From an uncultured Alistipes sp. (lineage in GTDB: Bacteria > Bacteroidota > Bacteroidia > Bacteroidales > Rikenellaceae): 64,000 nucleotides of DNA. Positions 46,071-55,342 of the stretch are shown here, piece after piece. Position 1 is the stretch's first letter; every line of letters begins with the position of its first letter. The stretch is taken from contig CAOJSG010000003.1 in assembly GCA_948442615.1 (NCBI GenBank), positions 1 to 64,000 of the forward strand, given 5' to 3'. A program made the position numbers and the translations under genes. The notes below the pieces were generated by a model that worked only from the letters and a program-made list of their open reading frames with translations, was not told the origin of the DNA and searched no databases.

Positions 46071-47688
46071 CTTCCGCTCCGCGATTCGCTCGGCCGCGCT
46101 GACGGCGGGAATCGCCGTGCTGGCCGCGGCGGGATGCACCACGGTCGACGATTCGCTCGGCCAGAACATCACCCCCTCCCACCAGCAGCTCAAGGCGGGA
46201 TTCACCGTGCTGGGCGGCAGGCTCAAAGACGGCGCGCCCAACCCGAAAAAATATTTCGAGACGCGGCTGTTCCAGAGCGATTCGATCATCTCGTCGAACC
46301 TCGACTACGGCTACCTGGGCACCATCCAGAACGACACGGTCGGACTGCGGTCGGCGGGCTTCCTCACGCAGTACGTCAGCTACTACACCGTCGAGCAGGG
46401 GTATTTCGGCTACCGGCCGATCTTCGACTCGGCGCAGATCATGCTCTCGATCAAGAGCTACGGCGGCGATACGCTCGAACCGCAGACGTTCGACATCTAC
46501 GAGGTGATCGACAACAAGTACCTCACGGAGAAGCCGATCGAAGAGGGCAAGAGCGAACGCGACTCGAACTTCTTCTTCACGTTCGACCCCGAAGCGGCGG
46601 GCATCGTCTCCTCCGAACCGCTCTTCTCGTTCACCTTCCCCGACGGCAAAAGCACCGGCCCGGCGACCACGAACGTCACAATGGAGCCGACCGAGGCCGG
46701 ACGCCGGCTCATCAAACGGCTGATGCTCATCGAAGGCAAGTACAAGGACGACTACACCATCTACGGCAACGACAGCCTCGACTACTGGGTCGAGGAGTTC
46801 AAGGGCTTCTACATCCGGCCGCGGAACAACTCCGTCGCGAAGGGCGGCATGTACGCCACGGCACTCGACGCCTCGGGCTTCTCGATCTACGGCCGCAACC
46901 GCGTGGAGAGCGATCCGACCCTGATCCGGGATACGCTCAGCCTGGTCTACTTCTTCCGCGACTCCTATGCGTCGGCCGGCAACGTGTCGATCAACACCAT
47001 CCGGCACGACTATTCGACCGCGACCACGACGGGCGCGCTGCGCATCGACCCCGAAAGCGCCAAAGAGACCAATACGGCTCGTCCGGAAGCGAGGTATGCG
47101 ATCGCGGAAGGCATGGGCGGCGTGGTGACCGAGATCGCCTTCACGGGCGACTTCTTCGACGCGCTGGAGCAGCTGTGCGCCGACAACAATGCGGCCGGCG
47201 GGCATTCGCTGGGCATCAACCAGGCCAAGCTGATGATCTATTTTCCGCAGAGCGACTACGACTGGCGCAACATCACGCAGCTCGACGCGATGGCCGGACA
47301 GATGGACGCCTCGCTCTCGCGGCTGGGTCTCTACACCGACTACAAGCGGCTGTCGGGCATCTCGGACTACTACTACCTCTACGAACAGCAGTACAGCACC
47401 GAACTGGCCTACGGAGGCTACATCAACCGCAGCCAGGGATGCTACGTGATGAACATCACCAGCTACGTCCAGAACCTCTGGAACCGCTACCGCAAGGAAA
47501 AGGAGAGCGCCGAGGCGGAAAACCGCAGGATCGACCTGGAGAAGATCGCCAACCGCAAGATCTATCTGGGCCCCGGAGCTTCGGACACCTTCACCTCCGA
47601 CTTCACCGTGCTGCAGGGATTCAACGACGGCGAGAACAACGCGCCGATCAAACTCGAACTCACCTACACGGTGGTCGTCGAACAATAA
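46054..47688 (+). CDS. DUF4270 family lipoprotein
   Basis: Lipobox AVLAAAGCTTVDDS; DYGYLGTIQNDTVG; adjacent to GT5 half gene with 17-nt overlap. Confidence 0.82.
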   Translation: MKICNNFRSAIRSAALTAGIAVLAAAGCTTVDDSLGQNITPSHQQLKAGFTVLGGRLKDGAPNPKKYFETRLFQSDSIISSNLDYGYLGTIQNDTVGLRSAGFLTQYVSYYTVEQGYFGYRPIFDSAQIMLSIKSYGGDTLEPQTFDIYEVIDNKYLTEKPIEEGKSERDSNFFFTFDPEAAGIVSSEPLFSFTFPDGKSTGPATTNVTMEPTEAGRRLIKRLMLIEGKYKDDYTIYGNDSLDYWVEEFKGFYIRPRNNSVAKGGMYATALDASGFSIYGRNRVESDPTLIRDTLSLVYFFRDSYASAGNVSINTIRHDYSTATTTGALRIDPESAKETNTARPEARYAIAEGMGGVVTEIAFTGDFFDALEQLCADNNAAGGHSLGINQAKLMIYFPQSDYDWRNITQLDAMAGQMDASLSRLGLYTDYKRLSGISDYYYLYEQQYSTELAYGGYINRSQGCYVMNITSYVQNLWNRYRKEKESAEAENRRIDLEKIANRKIYLGPGASDTFTSDFTVLQGFNDGENNAPIKLELTYTVVVEQ

Positions 47689-47719
47689 ATAAAGGCAACG
47701 ATAATACCCGATGCGCAAG

Positions 47720-47743
47720 ACCTAAGTTCCAAACTTAGGTTTT
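47720..47743 (+). terminator. Rho-independent terminator after DUF4270 gene
   Basis: ACCTAAGTT-CCA-AACTTAGGT stem-loop followed by TTTTCGCATTT. Confidence 0.75.
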
Positions 47744-47771
47744 CGCATTTCGGAAACGACATATTTCAGCA

Positions 47772-50069
47772 ATGCAGGACAATCTGATCATCGTCGAGTC
47801 TCCGGCGAAAGCGAAAACCATCGAGAAGTTTCTCGGCAAGGACTTCGTCGTCAAGTCGAGCTTCGGCCATATCCGCGACCTCTCGAAAAAGGCGCTGGGC
47901 GTCGATCTGGCCGACGGCTACAAACCCGTATACGAAATCCCGAGCGACAAGAAAAAGGTCGTCGGCGAATTGCAGAAGCTGGCCAAGGAGAAGACCGTAT
48001 GGCTGGCATCCGATGAAGACCGCGAAGGAGAGGCCATCGCATGGCACCTGACCGAAGTGTTGGGTCTCCCGGTCGAAACCACCAAGCGCATCGTCTTCCA
48101 CGAGATCACCAAGCGCGCGATCCTCGAGGCGATCGAAAAGCCCCGCACGGTCAACATGGACCTGGTGAACGCCCAGCAGGCGCGCCGCATCCTGGACCGG
48201 CTCGTGGGCTTCGAACTCTCGCCCGTGCTGTGGAAAAAGGTGCGGCCGTCGCTCTCGGCCGGCCGCGTGCAGTCGGTGGCCGTGCGACTGATCGTCGAGC
48301 GCGAACGCGAGATCATCGCCTTCCGGTCGACGCCCTATTTCCGCGTGGTGGCGCAGTTCTACGCCGCACAGGACCCCGACAGGACACTCTTCAAGGCCGA
48401 GCTCAACACGCGGTTCGACACGGCCGATCAGGCCCGCGCGTTCCTCGGGCACGCCGCGCAGGCCTCCTTCACGGTCGTCAAGGCCGAGGAGAAGCCGGCC
48501 CAGCGCTATCCGGCGCCGCCCTTCACCACCTCGACGCTCCAGCAGGAGGCAGGCCGCAAACTGGGCATGTCGGTCTCGCAGACCATGTCCGTGGCACAGC
48601 ACCTCTACGAGCAGGGTCTGATCACCTACATGCGTACCGACTCGGTGAACCTCTCGCAGCAGGCGCTGGCCCAGTGCAAGGAGGAGATCACGAAACTCTA
48701 CGGCGAGAAATATTCCGCCTGGCACAACTACAAAACCAAGACCAAAGGGGCGCAGGAGGCACACGAGGCCATCCGTCCCTCCTACATCGACCGCCAGACG
48801 ATCGAGGGGACGCCGACCGAGAAAAAGCTCTACGACCTGATCTGGAAACGCACGGTCGCCTCGCAGATGGTGCACGCCGAACTGGACCGCACGTCGATCG
48901 TCATCGACGTCTCGGGCTCGTCGCAGCAGTTCGTCGCGACGGGCGAAGTGATCCGGTTCGACGGCTTCCTCAGACTCTACTCCGAGTCGACCGACGAGGA
49001 GCAGACGACCGAAAGCGGCGAAGGCATGCTGCCCAAGATGCAGGCGGGCGACGCACTCGTCGCCACGCAGATCGGCGCCACGGAGCGCTTCACCCAGGCT
49101 CCGGCCCGCTACAACGAGGCTTCGCTCGTCAAGCGGCTCGAGGAGCTGGGCATCGGCCGTCCGTCGACCTACGCCCCGACGATCACCACCATCATCAACC
49201 GCGGCTACGTGGTCAAGCGCAACAAGGAGGGGCAGAAGCGCGACTACCTCCAGCTGCTCCTGTCCGACGGCACCATCGCCGAGAAGAGGCTCACGGAGAG
49301 CTACGGCAAGGAGAAGAACCGCCTGTCGCCCACGGACATCGGCATGGTGGTCAACGACTACCTGGAGCATCAGTTCGAGTCGATCATGGACTACAACTTC
49401 ACGGCCAACGTGGAGAAGGAGTTCGACCGCATCGCCGAGGGCGACATCACGTGGGAAAAGATGATCGACGACTTCTACGGTCCGTTCCACCGCCTGGTCG
49501 ACACGGCCATCGGCACCCAGACGACCAAGGCCGACATGGCCCGCGTCCTGGGCAGCGACCCGCTGACGGGCCGCGAGGTGAAAGCCCGCATCGGCCGTTA
49601 CGGCCCGATGGTCGAGATCGCGGGGGCCGAGGGCGAAAAACCGCGGTACGCATCGCTCAAGAAGGGACAGCTGATCGAATCGATCACCCTCGACGAGGCG
49701 CTCGAGCTCTTCGCGCTGCCCCGTCCGCTGGGCGAGCTGGACGGCGAGCCGCTAACGGTCGGCATCGGCAAATACGGCGCCTACGTCCGCCACGGCAAAT
49801 CGTTCGCCTCGCTCGCCAAGACCGACGACCCGTACACGATCGGCTACGACCGCGCCGTAGCGCTCATCCGCGAGCACCAGGCCGCAGCCGTCGCGGCGCA
49901 GACGCCGCTCAAGCGCTTCGCCGAGGATCCGGACATGCTCGTGAAGAACGGCCGCTACGGCGCCTACATCGCCTACAAGGGGAAAAACTACCGGCTGCCC
50001 AAGGGCGCCAAGCCCGAGGAGCTGACCCTCGAGGAGTGCCTGAAGATCGTCTCCACCTCGAAGAAATAA
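47772..50069 (+). CDS. topA: DNA topoisomerase I
   Basis: NLIIVESPAKAKTIEKFLG, SDEDREGEAIAWHL, TYMRTDSVNLS, VGIGKYGAYVRHG. Confidence 0.97.
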   Translation: MQDNLIIVESPAKAKTIEKFLGKDFVVKSSFGHIRDLSKKALGVDLADGYKPVYEIPSDKKKVVGELQKLAKEKTVWLASDEDREGEAIAWHLTEVLGLPVETTKRIVFHEITKRAILEAIEKPRTVNMDLVNAQQARRILDRLVGFELSPVLWKKVRPSLSAGRVQSVAVRLIVEREREIIAFRSTPYFRVVAQFYAAQDPDRTLFKAELNTRFDTADQARAFLGHAAQASFTVVKAEEKPAQRYPAPPFTTSTLQQEAGRKLGMSVSQTMSVAQHLYEQGLITYMRTDSVNLSQQALAQCKEEITKLYGEKYSAWHNYKTKTKGAQEAHEAIRPSYIDRQTIEGTPTEKKLYDLIWKRTVASQMVHAELDRTSIVIDVSGSSQQFVATGEVIRFDGFLRLYSESTDEEQTTESGEGMLPKMQAGDALVATQIGATERFTQAPARYNEASLVKRLEELGIGRPSTYAPTITTIINRGYVVKRNKEGQKRDYLQLLLSDGTIAEKRLTESYGKEKNRLSPTDIGMVVNDYLEHQFESIMDYNFTANVEKEFDRIAEGDITWEKMIDDFYGPFHRLVDTAIGTQTTKADMARVLGSDPLTGREVKARIGRYGPMVEIAGAEGEKPRYASLKKGQLIESITLDEALELFALPRPLGELDGEPLTVGIGKYGAYVRHGKSFASLAKTDDPYTIGYDRAVALIREHQAAAVAAQTPLKRFAEDPDMLVKNGRYGAYIAYKGKNYRLPKGAKPEELTLEECLKIVSTSKK

Positions 50070-50084
50070 CGACCCGGAGGGCAT

Positions 50085-50111
50085 GCCGCGGCGGAGACGA
50101 TCCGCCGCGGC
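50085..50111. terminator. Stem-loop GCCGCGGCGGA-GACGA-TCCGCCGCGGC downstream of topA
   Basis: 11-bp perfect stem, 5-nt loop; no T-tract. Confidence 0.4.
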
Positions 50112-50211
50112 TGCCGGAGCCCGGCAGGGATTTCGCCGCAAGCCGGTACCCTGCGCACCCGGAGCCTCCGCGACCGCAACGAACCGATAATCGCAAACAC
50201 ACAACCCGCTT

Positions 50212-51414
50212 ATGAAAAACCTCCTTACTCTGCTGATGCTCTGCACGGTATTCGCCTCCGGAGCGCAAACCGCCGAAACCGACGGCGAACCCGAAGGATA
50301 CCGGTTCACCGACCGGAACATCCTGCGCACGACCCCCGTGAAGGATCAGAACCGCAGCGGCACGTGCTGGTGCTACTCGACCATGACGATGCTCGAAAGC
50401 GAGATCCTGCGGAGCGGCGGCCGCGAAATGCACCTCTCGGAGATGTGGATCGTGCGCCACTCGTTCATGGACAAGGCCGAAAAATACATGCGCATGCACG
50501 GCACGATCAACTTCGCCGAAGGCGGCGCCTCGCGCGACGTGACGGAGGGCATCAAGGCCCACGGCATCGTGCCGAACGACGTCTACCCCGGCCTCAACTA
50601 CGGCACGGACAAACCCGATTTCCACGAACTCTCGCGCGTGCTGAAAGCCTATCTCGACGCCGTCATGGCAGCCTCGGAGGATGGCAAGAAGCCGCTCTCG
50701 ACCGCCTGGAAGCGGGGCTTCGACGCACTGCTCGACACCTATTTCGGCGTCTGTCCCGAGACGTTCGAGTGGGAAGGCCGGAGCTATACGCCGCAGTCGT
50801 TCGCCGCGTCGCTCCCGATCGACATGGAGGATTACGTCGACCTCACGTCGTTCACGCACCATCCGTTCTACACGCAGTTCATCATCGAGATTCCCGACAA
50901 CTGGATGTGGGGCACGGTCTACAACGTACCGCTCGACGAGATGATGGCCGCCATCGACCACGCGCTGGACAAAGGCTACACGGTGGCCTGGGGCACCGAC
51001 GTCAGCGACAAGGGCTTCAGCCGCACCAAGGGGATCGGCATCCTTCCCGAGGCCGACCTGGAGAGCATGAGCGGCACCGAGGCCGAGAAGTGGGGCCAGC
51101 TGACGCAGCGCGAGAAAGAGGAGGCGCTCTACAAGTTCGACAAGCCCGGCAAGGAGCGCACCGTCACGCAGCAGTCGCGCCAGGAGGCGTTCGACAACTA
51201 CGACACGACCGACGACCACGGCATGGTGATCGTCGGGACGGCCGAGGACCAGAACGGCACGACCTATTATAAGGTGCAGAACTCGTGGAACGTCAATTCG
51301 CCCTACAAAGGGTTCTGGTACTTCTCGAAGCCCTTCGTGGCGCTGAAGACCACCTCGATCACGATCAACAGGAACGCGCTGCCCGCGGCGCTGCGCAAGA
51401 AGCTGAATCTCTGA
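50212..51414 (+). CDS. Secreted C1 papain-superfamily peptidase, bleomycin-hydrolase/aminopeptidase C-like
   Basis: Signal peptide; PVKDQNRSGTCWCYSTMTMLESE, DDHGMVIVG, KVQNSWN. Confidence 0.9.
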   Translation: MKNLLTLLMLCTVFASGAQTAETDGEPEGYRFTDRNILRTTPVKDQNRSGTCWCYSTMTMLESEILRSGGREMHLSEMWIVRHSFMDKAEKYMRMHGTINFAEGGASRDVTEGIKAHGIVPNDVYPGLNYGTDKPDFHELSRVLKAYLDAVMAASEDGKKPLSTAWKRGFDALLDTYFGVCPETFEWEGRSYTPQSFAASLPIDMEDYVDLTSFTHHPFYTQFIIEIPDNWMWGTVYNVPLDEMMAAIDHALDKGYTVAWGTDVSDKGFSRTKGIGILPEADLESMSGTEAEKWGQLTQREKEEALYKFDKPGKERTVTQQSRQEAFDNYDTTDDHGMVIVGTAEDQNGTTYYKVQNSWNVNSPYKGFWYFSKPFVALKTTSITINRNALPAALRKKLNL

Positions 51415-51436
51415 CGACGGCGAAAGGCCGCGGCCG

Positions 51437-51483
51437 AAACGGAATATCCCGGAACCCATCGTGGGCCCCGGGATATTCCGTTT
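51437..51483. terminator. Bidirectional terminator between convergent genes
   Basis: 16-bp perfect stem AAACGGAATATCCCGG / CCGGGATATTCCGTTT; T-rich 3' end on both strands. Confidence 0.75.
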
Positions 51484-51535
51484 CATTCGGTCCGTGCCGC
51501 AGCAAAGGCCGGCCATGCGCAGCGCTGCCGCGGCA

Positions 51536-52123
51536 TCACTCCTCCTTGAAGCACTCGTGCGCCCTGCGCAGCTGCACGGCGAACGAGCAGGCAGCCGCCC
51601 CGGCGAACAGCAGCGACACCCCGACCCAGACGATCACGGCGGTCGTGCCGAACACCAGCGGCTGGAAGATCATCCACAGCGCACAGAGCAGCAGCAGCAC
51701 GCCGCTGGCGATGGTCCAGCCCGAACCCGGAACCCGCATCGCCTGCATATCGCCGCCCAGGCCGATGGCGCTGAAGCCGCGGAACAGAAGCCAGAAGCCC
51801 AGGAAAACAGGGAGCGAAACGGCGGAAAGCGCCGTGTTGAACACGAGAATCAACCCGAGCACGATCTCGATGATACCTCCCGCGAGCATCCACCCGCGCC
51901 CCGTGATGAAATGGCGGTTGGCCGCGGAGAGCACGACCTGCGCGACGCCGGAGAAGAAGATCACCCATCCGAAAATCAGCGCCATGCCGACATAGCTTTG
52001 CATCGGATAGACGAAAATCAGAATACCCAGCACGAAAAGGGCGATTCCGGTCAGCAGCATCAGCCACCAGTACCGGACCATCCGTTTCGAGTGCTCGAAC
52101 AACGTATCGAACATTTTTTGCAT
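51536..52123 (-). CDS. HdeD-family (DUF308) membrane protein
   Basis: Six-TM DUF308 pattern: WWLMLLTGIALFVLGILIFVYPMQSY..MALIFGWVIFFSGVAQVV. Confidence 0.85.
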   Translation of the reverse strand: MQKMFDTLFEHSKRMVRYWWLMLLTGIALFVLGILIFVYPMQSYVGMALIFGWVIFFSGVAQVVLSAANRHFITGRGWMLAGGIIEIVLGLILVFNTALSAVSLPVFLGFWLLFRGFSAIGLGGDMQAMRVPGSGWTIASGVLLLLCALWMIFQPLVFGTTAVIVWVGVSLLFAGAAACSFAVQLRRAHECFKEE

Positions 52124-52346
52124 AGTAGAACAGTTTTAAAATCCTCCTGCCGCCGAAAGGGCGGCCACCGCACTGCGCTGCAAGACGCATACCAAATCGC
52201 ATCCGGCGCGGTCCGGCCCGAACCGAACCGGTGCGGACGGATTCCGGACACCCCCTTCCGCACCGCCGCCTCGGGACGCGCTTTGCCTGCCGCAGGCAGC
52301 TCCGGGCCGCGCGCCCGGATTCGCGGCCCCGTTCCGCTCAAACGCC

Positions 52347-52380
52347 GTGCGGGCCGTCGACGAATATCGACGGCCCGCAC
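52347..52380. terminator. Stem-loop downstream of AmpG-like gene
   Basis: 14-bp stem GTGCGGGCCGTCGA / TCGACGGCCCGCAC, 6-nt loop. Confidence 0.5.
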
Positions 52381-52399
52381 ATGCTCCGCACTCCGATTC

Positions 52400-53731
52400 T
52401 CAGGCTTCGGCCTGCTCGGGAGCCGCTTTCTCGTCGGGATAGGTGAAGGGGACGAACCAAGTGATGAGGAACGCCGGGACCGTAGCCAGCAGCGCCCACA
52501 TGAAGAAGGCCCGGTAGCCGACCGCGTCGCTTATCACGCCGCTGATCATGCCCGGCAGCGCCACGCCCAGGTTGGCCAGCGCCGAACCGAAGGCATAGTG
52601 CGCCATCTGGTGCTTACCCGGAGCCACCTGCTGCATGATGAAGAGCGTGAGCCCCACGAATCCGAATCCGTAGCTGAAATATTCGAACACGATGGCGCCG
52701 CACACCAGCACAGGGCTGGAAGGCTGCGCCCAGGCCAGCAGCGCATAGACGGCGAACGGCACGTTGAAGATGCAGCACAGCGGGAAGAGCGCCTTGCGCA
52801 GCCCGCGCCACGAGATGAAGTAACCGCCCAGGATCGACCCCACGATGAAGGCCACCACGCCGAACGTCCCGTAGTAGAGACCGATCTCGCCTTTGGTCAG
52901 CCCCATGCCCTGATCCGCGACGGGCGACTTGAGGAACAGCGGCACGATCTTGATGACCAGCCCCTCGGCGAAGCGGTAGAAGACGATGAAGGCGATGTAG
53001 ATCCAGATGTACTTCTTGCGGAAGAACTGCAGGAAGACCTGTCCCGTTTCGCGCATCGTCTCCGAGAAGCTGCCCGCATGAGCCGTGGCGGCGCCGCCGC
53101 TCGGGAGCATCTTCATGTGATAGAAGCCCAGCGCCAGCAGCAGCAGGCCGCAGATGCCCATGATGACCATCCAGGCGTAGAGCACGGCATAGGGTTCGGC
53201 CAGCGGCTCCGACTGCGCCTCGAAACGGGCCTTGAAATACCCTTCGAGCGCTCCGGCCAGATAGACCAGACCGCCCATGGCCGTCACCTTGGCGATGTTG
53301 TAGAAGGCGCCCTGCCAGCCGATGTACTGCGCCTGCTGGGTCTTCGAGAGCTCATGGATGTAGACGCCGTCGAGCGCGATGTCGTGCGTCGCGCCGCTGA
53401 ACGCGATGACGGTCATGATCGCCACCGCATAGGGGAAAAAGTCGGGCAGCGGCAGCGCCATGGCCACCAGCGCCAGCGAGACGCCCGAGACCAGCTGCGT
53501 CGTCACGACGAAGAACTTCTTCGTCCGGTACATCTCCATCAGCGGGCTCCACAGCGGTTTGAGCGACCACGGCAGAATGAGCAGCGAGGTCCAGAACGCC
53601 ACCTGCGCGTCGCTGATACCGAAGTCGTTGAACATCAGCGGCGCCACGAGATTCAACAGGATCAGCGGAAGCCCCATGGCGAAATAGGCCGTCGGGACCC
53701 AGCTGAGCGGAGATACTTTTTTGTCTTGCAT
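52400..53731 (-). CDS. MFS transporter, AmpG-like (PAT family)
   Basis: SWVPTAYFAMGLPLILLNLVAPLMFNDFGISDAQVAFWTSLLILPWSLKPLWSPLMEMY; AFSGATHDIALDGVYIHEL. Confidence 0.85.
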   Translation of the reverse strand: MQDKKVSPLSWVPTAYFAMGLPLILLNLVAPLMFNDFGISDAQVAFWTSLLILPWSLKPLWSPLMEMYRTKKFFVVTTQLVSGVSLALVAMALPLPDFFPYAVAIMTVIAFSGATHDIALDGVYIHELSKTQQAQYIGWQGAFYNIAKVTAMGGLVYLAGALEGYFKARFEAQSEPLAEPYAVLYAWMVIMGICGLLLLALGFYHMKMLPSGGAATAHAGSFSETMRETGQVFLQFFRKKYIWIYIAFIVFYRFAEGLVIKIVPLFLKSPVADQGMGLTKGEIGLYYGTFGVVAFIVGSILGGYFISWRGLRKALFPLCCIFNVPFAVYALLAWAQPSSPVLVCGAIVFEYFSYGFGFVGLTLFIMQQVAPGKHQMAHYAFGSALANLGVALPGMISGVISDAVGYRAFFMWALLATVPAFLITWFVPFTYPDEKAAPEQAEA

Positions 53732-53778
53732 AGTTGTTATGGATTCGTTTGGTTAGTCGTTTTCGCGGACCGCCGCCC

Positions 53779-54987
53779 CTACAGCAGGTGGAGCAGCTTG
53801 CTGCGGGCCAGCAGCGACGCGCCGACCACGCCGGCGCTCTCGCCCAGTTTCGAGAACTTGATCTCGGTATCCTTGCTCACCATGCGCAGCGAATATTTGT
53901 TGATCGCGCTCTTGACGGGCAGCATCAGGTAGTCGCGCGTGGCGGCCAGCGTCCCGCCCAGCACGATCAGTTCGGGGTTGAACATGTTGATGAGCCCGGC
54001 CAGCGCCTTGCCGAGCGTGTGGCCCACCGACTCCATGATCTCGATGGCCAGCACGTCCTCCTTCAGCACCGCCGAGAGAATGTCGTCGAGCGAGATCGCC
54101 TCGCCACCGCGGAATTTGTCCGAGAGCATCGAGATGCGCCCTTCGCCGAGCCGCTCCAGGAAAATGCGATGGACCGCCGAGCCGGAGGCGCCGGTCTCGA
54201 GGCAGCCCCGCTTGCCGCAGCGGCAGATTACCTCGTTGTCGAACATCGGGAAATGGCCGTACTCGCCCGAAAACCCCGACTTCCCGTAGAAAAGTTTCCC
54301 GTCGAGGATCATCCCCAGCCCCAGGCCCCAGCTGGCATTGATGTAGAGCATCGTCTTCTCGCTGTTGCCCACGCCCGACATGTATTCGCCGTAGGTGGCC
54401 GCACGCGTGTCGTTCTCGATGTAGACCGTATAGCCGAGCCGCTCCTCGAGCAGCATGACCAGCGGCTGCTCCTCGACGAAGAAGTAGCTGTAGCTGTAAC
54501 CCGTATCGGGATTGACGCGCCCCGAGATGCTGACGCCTATGGCCAGGATCTTCTCCTTGGGAAGGTTCTGGCGCGCGATGAACGAGCGGATCACGGCGCA
54601 AAGGCGGTCGACCGCCTCCAGCGGATCGCCCGACACGAGGTACTGCTCCTCGCGGTTGGCCACGCTCTGCGCCTTGAAGTTGACGGCGGCCATGCGGACC
54701 GTATCCTTCCGCAGCTCGACGCCGATGAAATAGCCGGCATGGGGGTTCAGACCGTAGATGTTGGGCTGACGGCCGCCCACGTTGCCCTGCTTGCCGAAAT
54801 CGTAGACGAATCCCTCCTCGATCAGTTCGTTGAGAAACTTGGTGACCGTGGGCACGCTCAGCATCAATGCCTTGCTCAGCTCGGTAATGCTGGAATCTCC
54901 GCCAACGATGTACTGATTGATGATCTGCTGCTTGATCAGAGCGGCTCGGTTCCGCTCCTCGGCTTGTCTGAATAAGGAGTTGCTCAT
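53779..54987 (-). CDS. ROK-family transcriptional regulator (NagC/Mlc-like, wHTH + ROK domain)
   Basis: N-terminal HTH SITELSKALMLSVPTVTKFLNELIEEGFVYDFG; ROK motif CRCGKRGCLET; GYSYSYFFVEEQP. Confidence 0.93.
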   Translation of the reverse strand: MSNSLFRQAEERNRAALIKQQIINQYIVGGDSSITELSKALMLSVPTVTKFLNELIEEGFVYDFGKQGNVGGRQPNIYGLNPHAGYFIGVELRKDTVRMAAVNFKAQSVANREEQYLVSGDPLEAVDRLCAVIRSFIARQNLPKEKILAIGVSISGRVNPDTGYSYSYFFVEEQPLVMLLEERLGYTVYIENDTRAATYGEYMSGVGNSEKTMLYINASWGLGLGMILDGKLFYGKSGFSGEYGHFPMFDNEVICRCGKRGCLETGASGSAVHRIFLERLGEGRISMLSDKFRGGEAISLDDILSAVLKEDVLAIEIMESVGHTLGKALAGLINMFNPELIVLGGTLAATRDYLMLPVKSAINKYSLRMVSKDTEIKFSKLGESAGVVGASLLARSKLLHLL

Positions 54988-55093
54988 AGGTTTCAGGTTC
55001 GCATCGGCAGGATTGCACCGGATCTTCGCGGCAGGCGATCGGCGACGACGGCGGTCCGTCCGCCGGCCAGCCGCGCGACACGGCAATCCTCCG

Positions 55094-55123
55094 CAAAGAT
55101 AAATAAAGAAATTTATTTTTCAA
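55094..55123 (-). promoter_or_regulatory. ROK gene promoter TTG-N19-TATCTTTG with operator-like palindrome AAATAAA-GAAA-TTTATTT in spacer
   Basis: Minus strand TTG 55121-55123, TATCTTTG 55094-55101; palindrome 55101-55118. Confidence 0.65.
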
Positions 55124-55213
55124 TACCTTATAAATAAAAGGGCGCCGGAAAGCCTCCGATTTCACCCTCAAGCCCCTCCGAAACGCACAAATCTTTCCAC
55201 GCCGAAACAACTA

Positions 55214-55267
55214 AATAAAAATTATTATCATAAATGTTGTTCAAAGTAATTTTTATTATTACATTTG
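55214..55267 (+). promoter_or_regulatory. PUL promoter TTG-N20-TACATTTG with inverted repeat AATAAAAATTA / TAATTTTTATT
   Basis: TTG 55237-55239, TACATTTG 55260-55267; 11-bp perfect inverted repeat arms 55214-55224 and 55247-55257 bracket the -33 element. Confidence 0.65.
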
Positions 55268-55342
55268 TCGCACACAAACAAATTTCATACGATCAATACC
55301 CGACCTATTACCGACATTCCCAAGCAACCAAGCTCATCCGTC

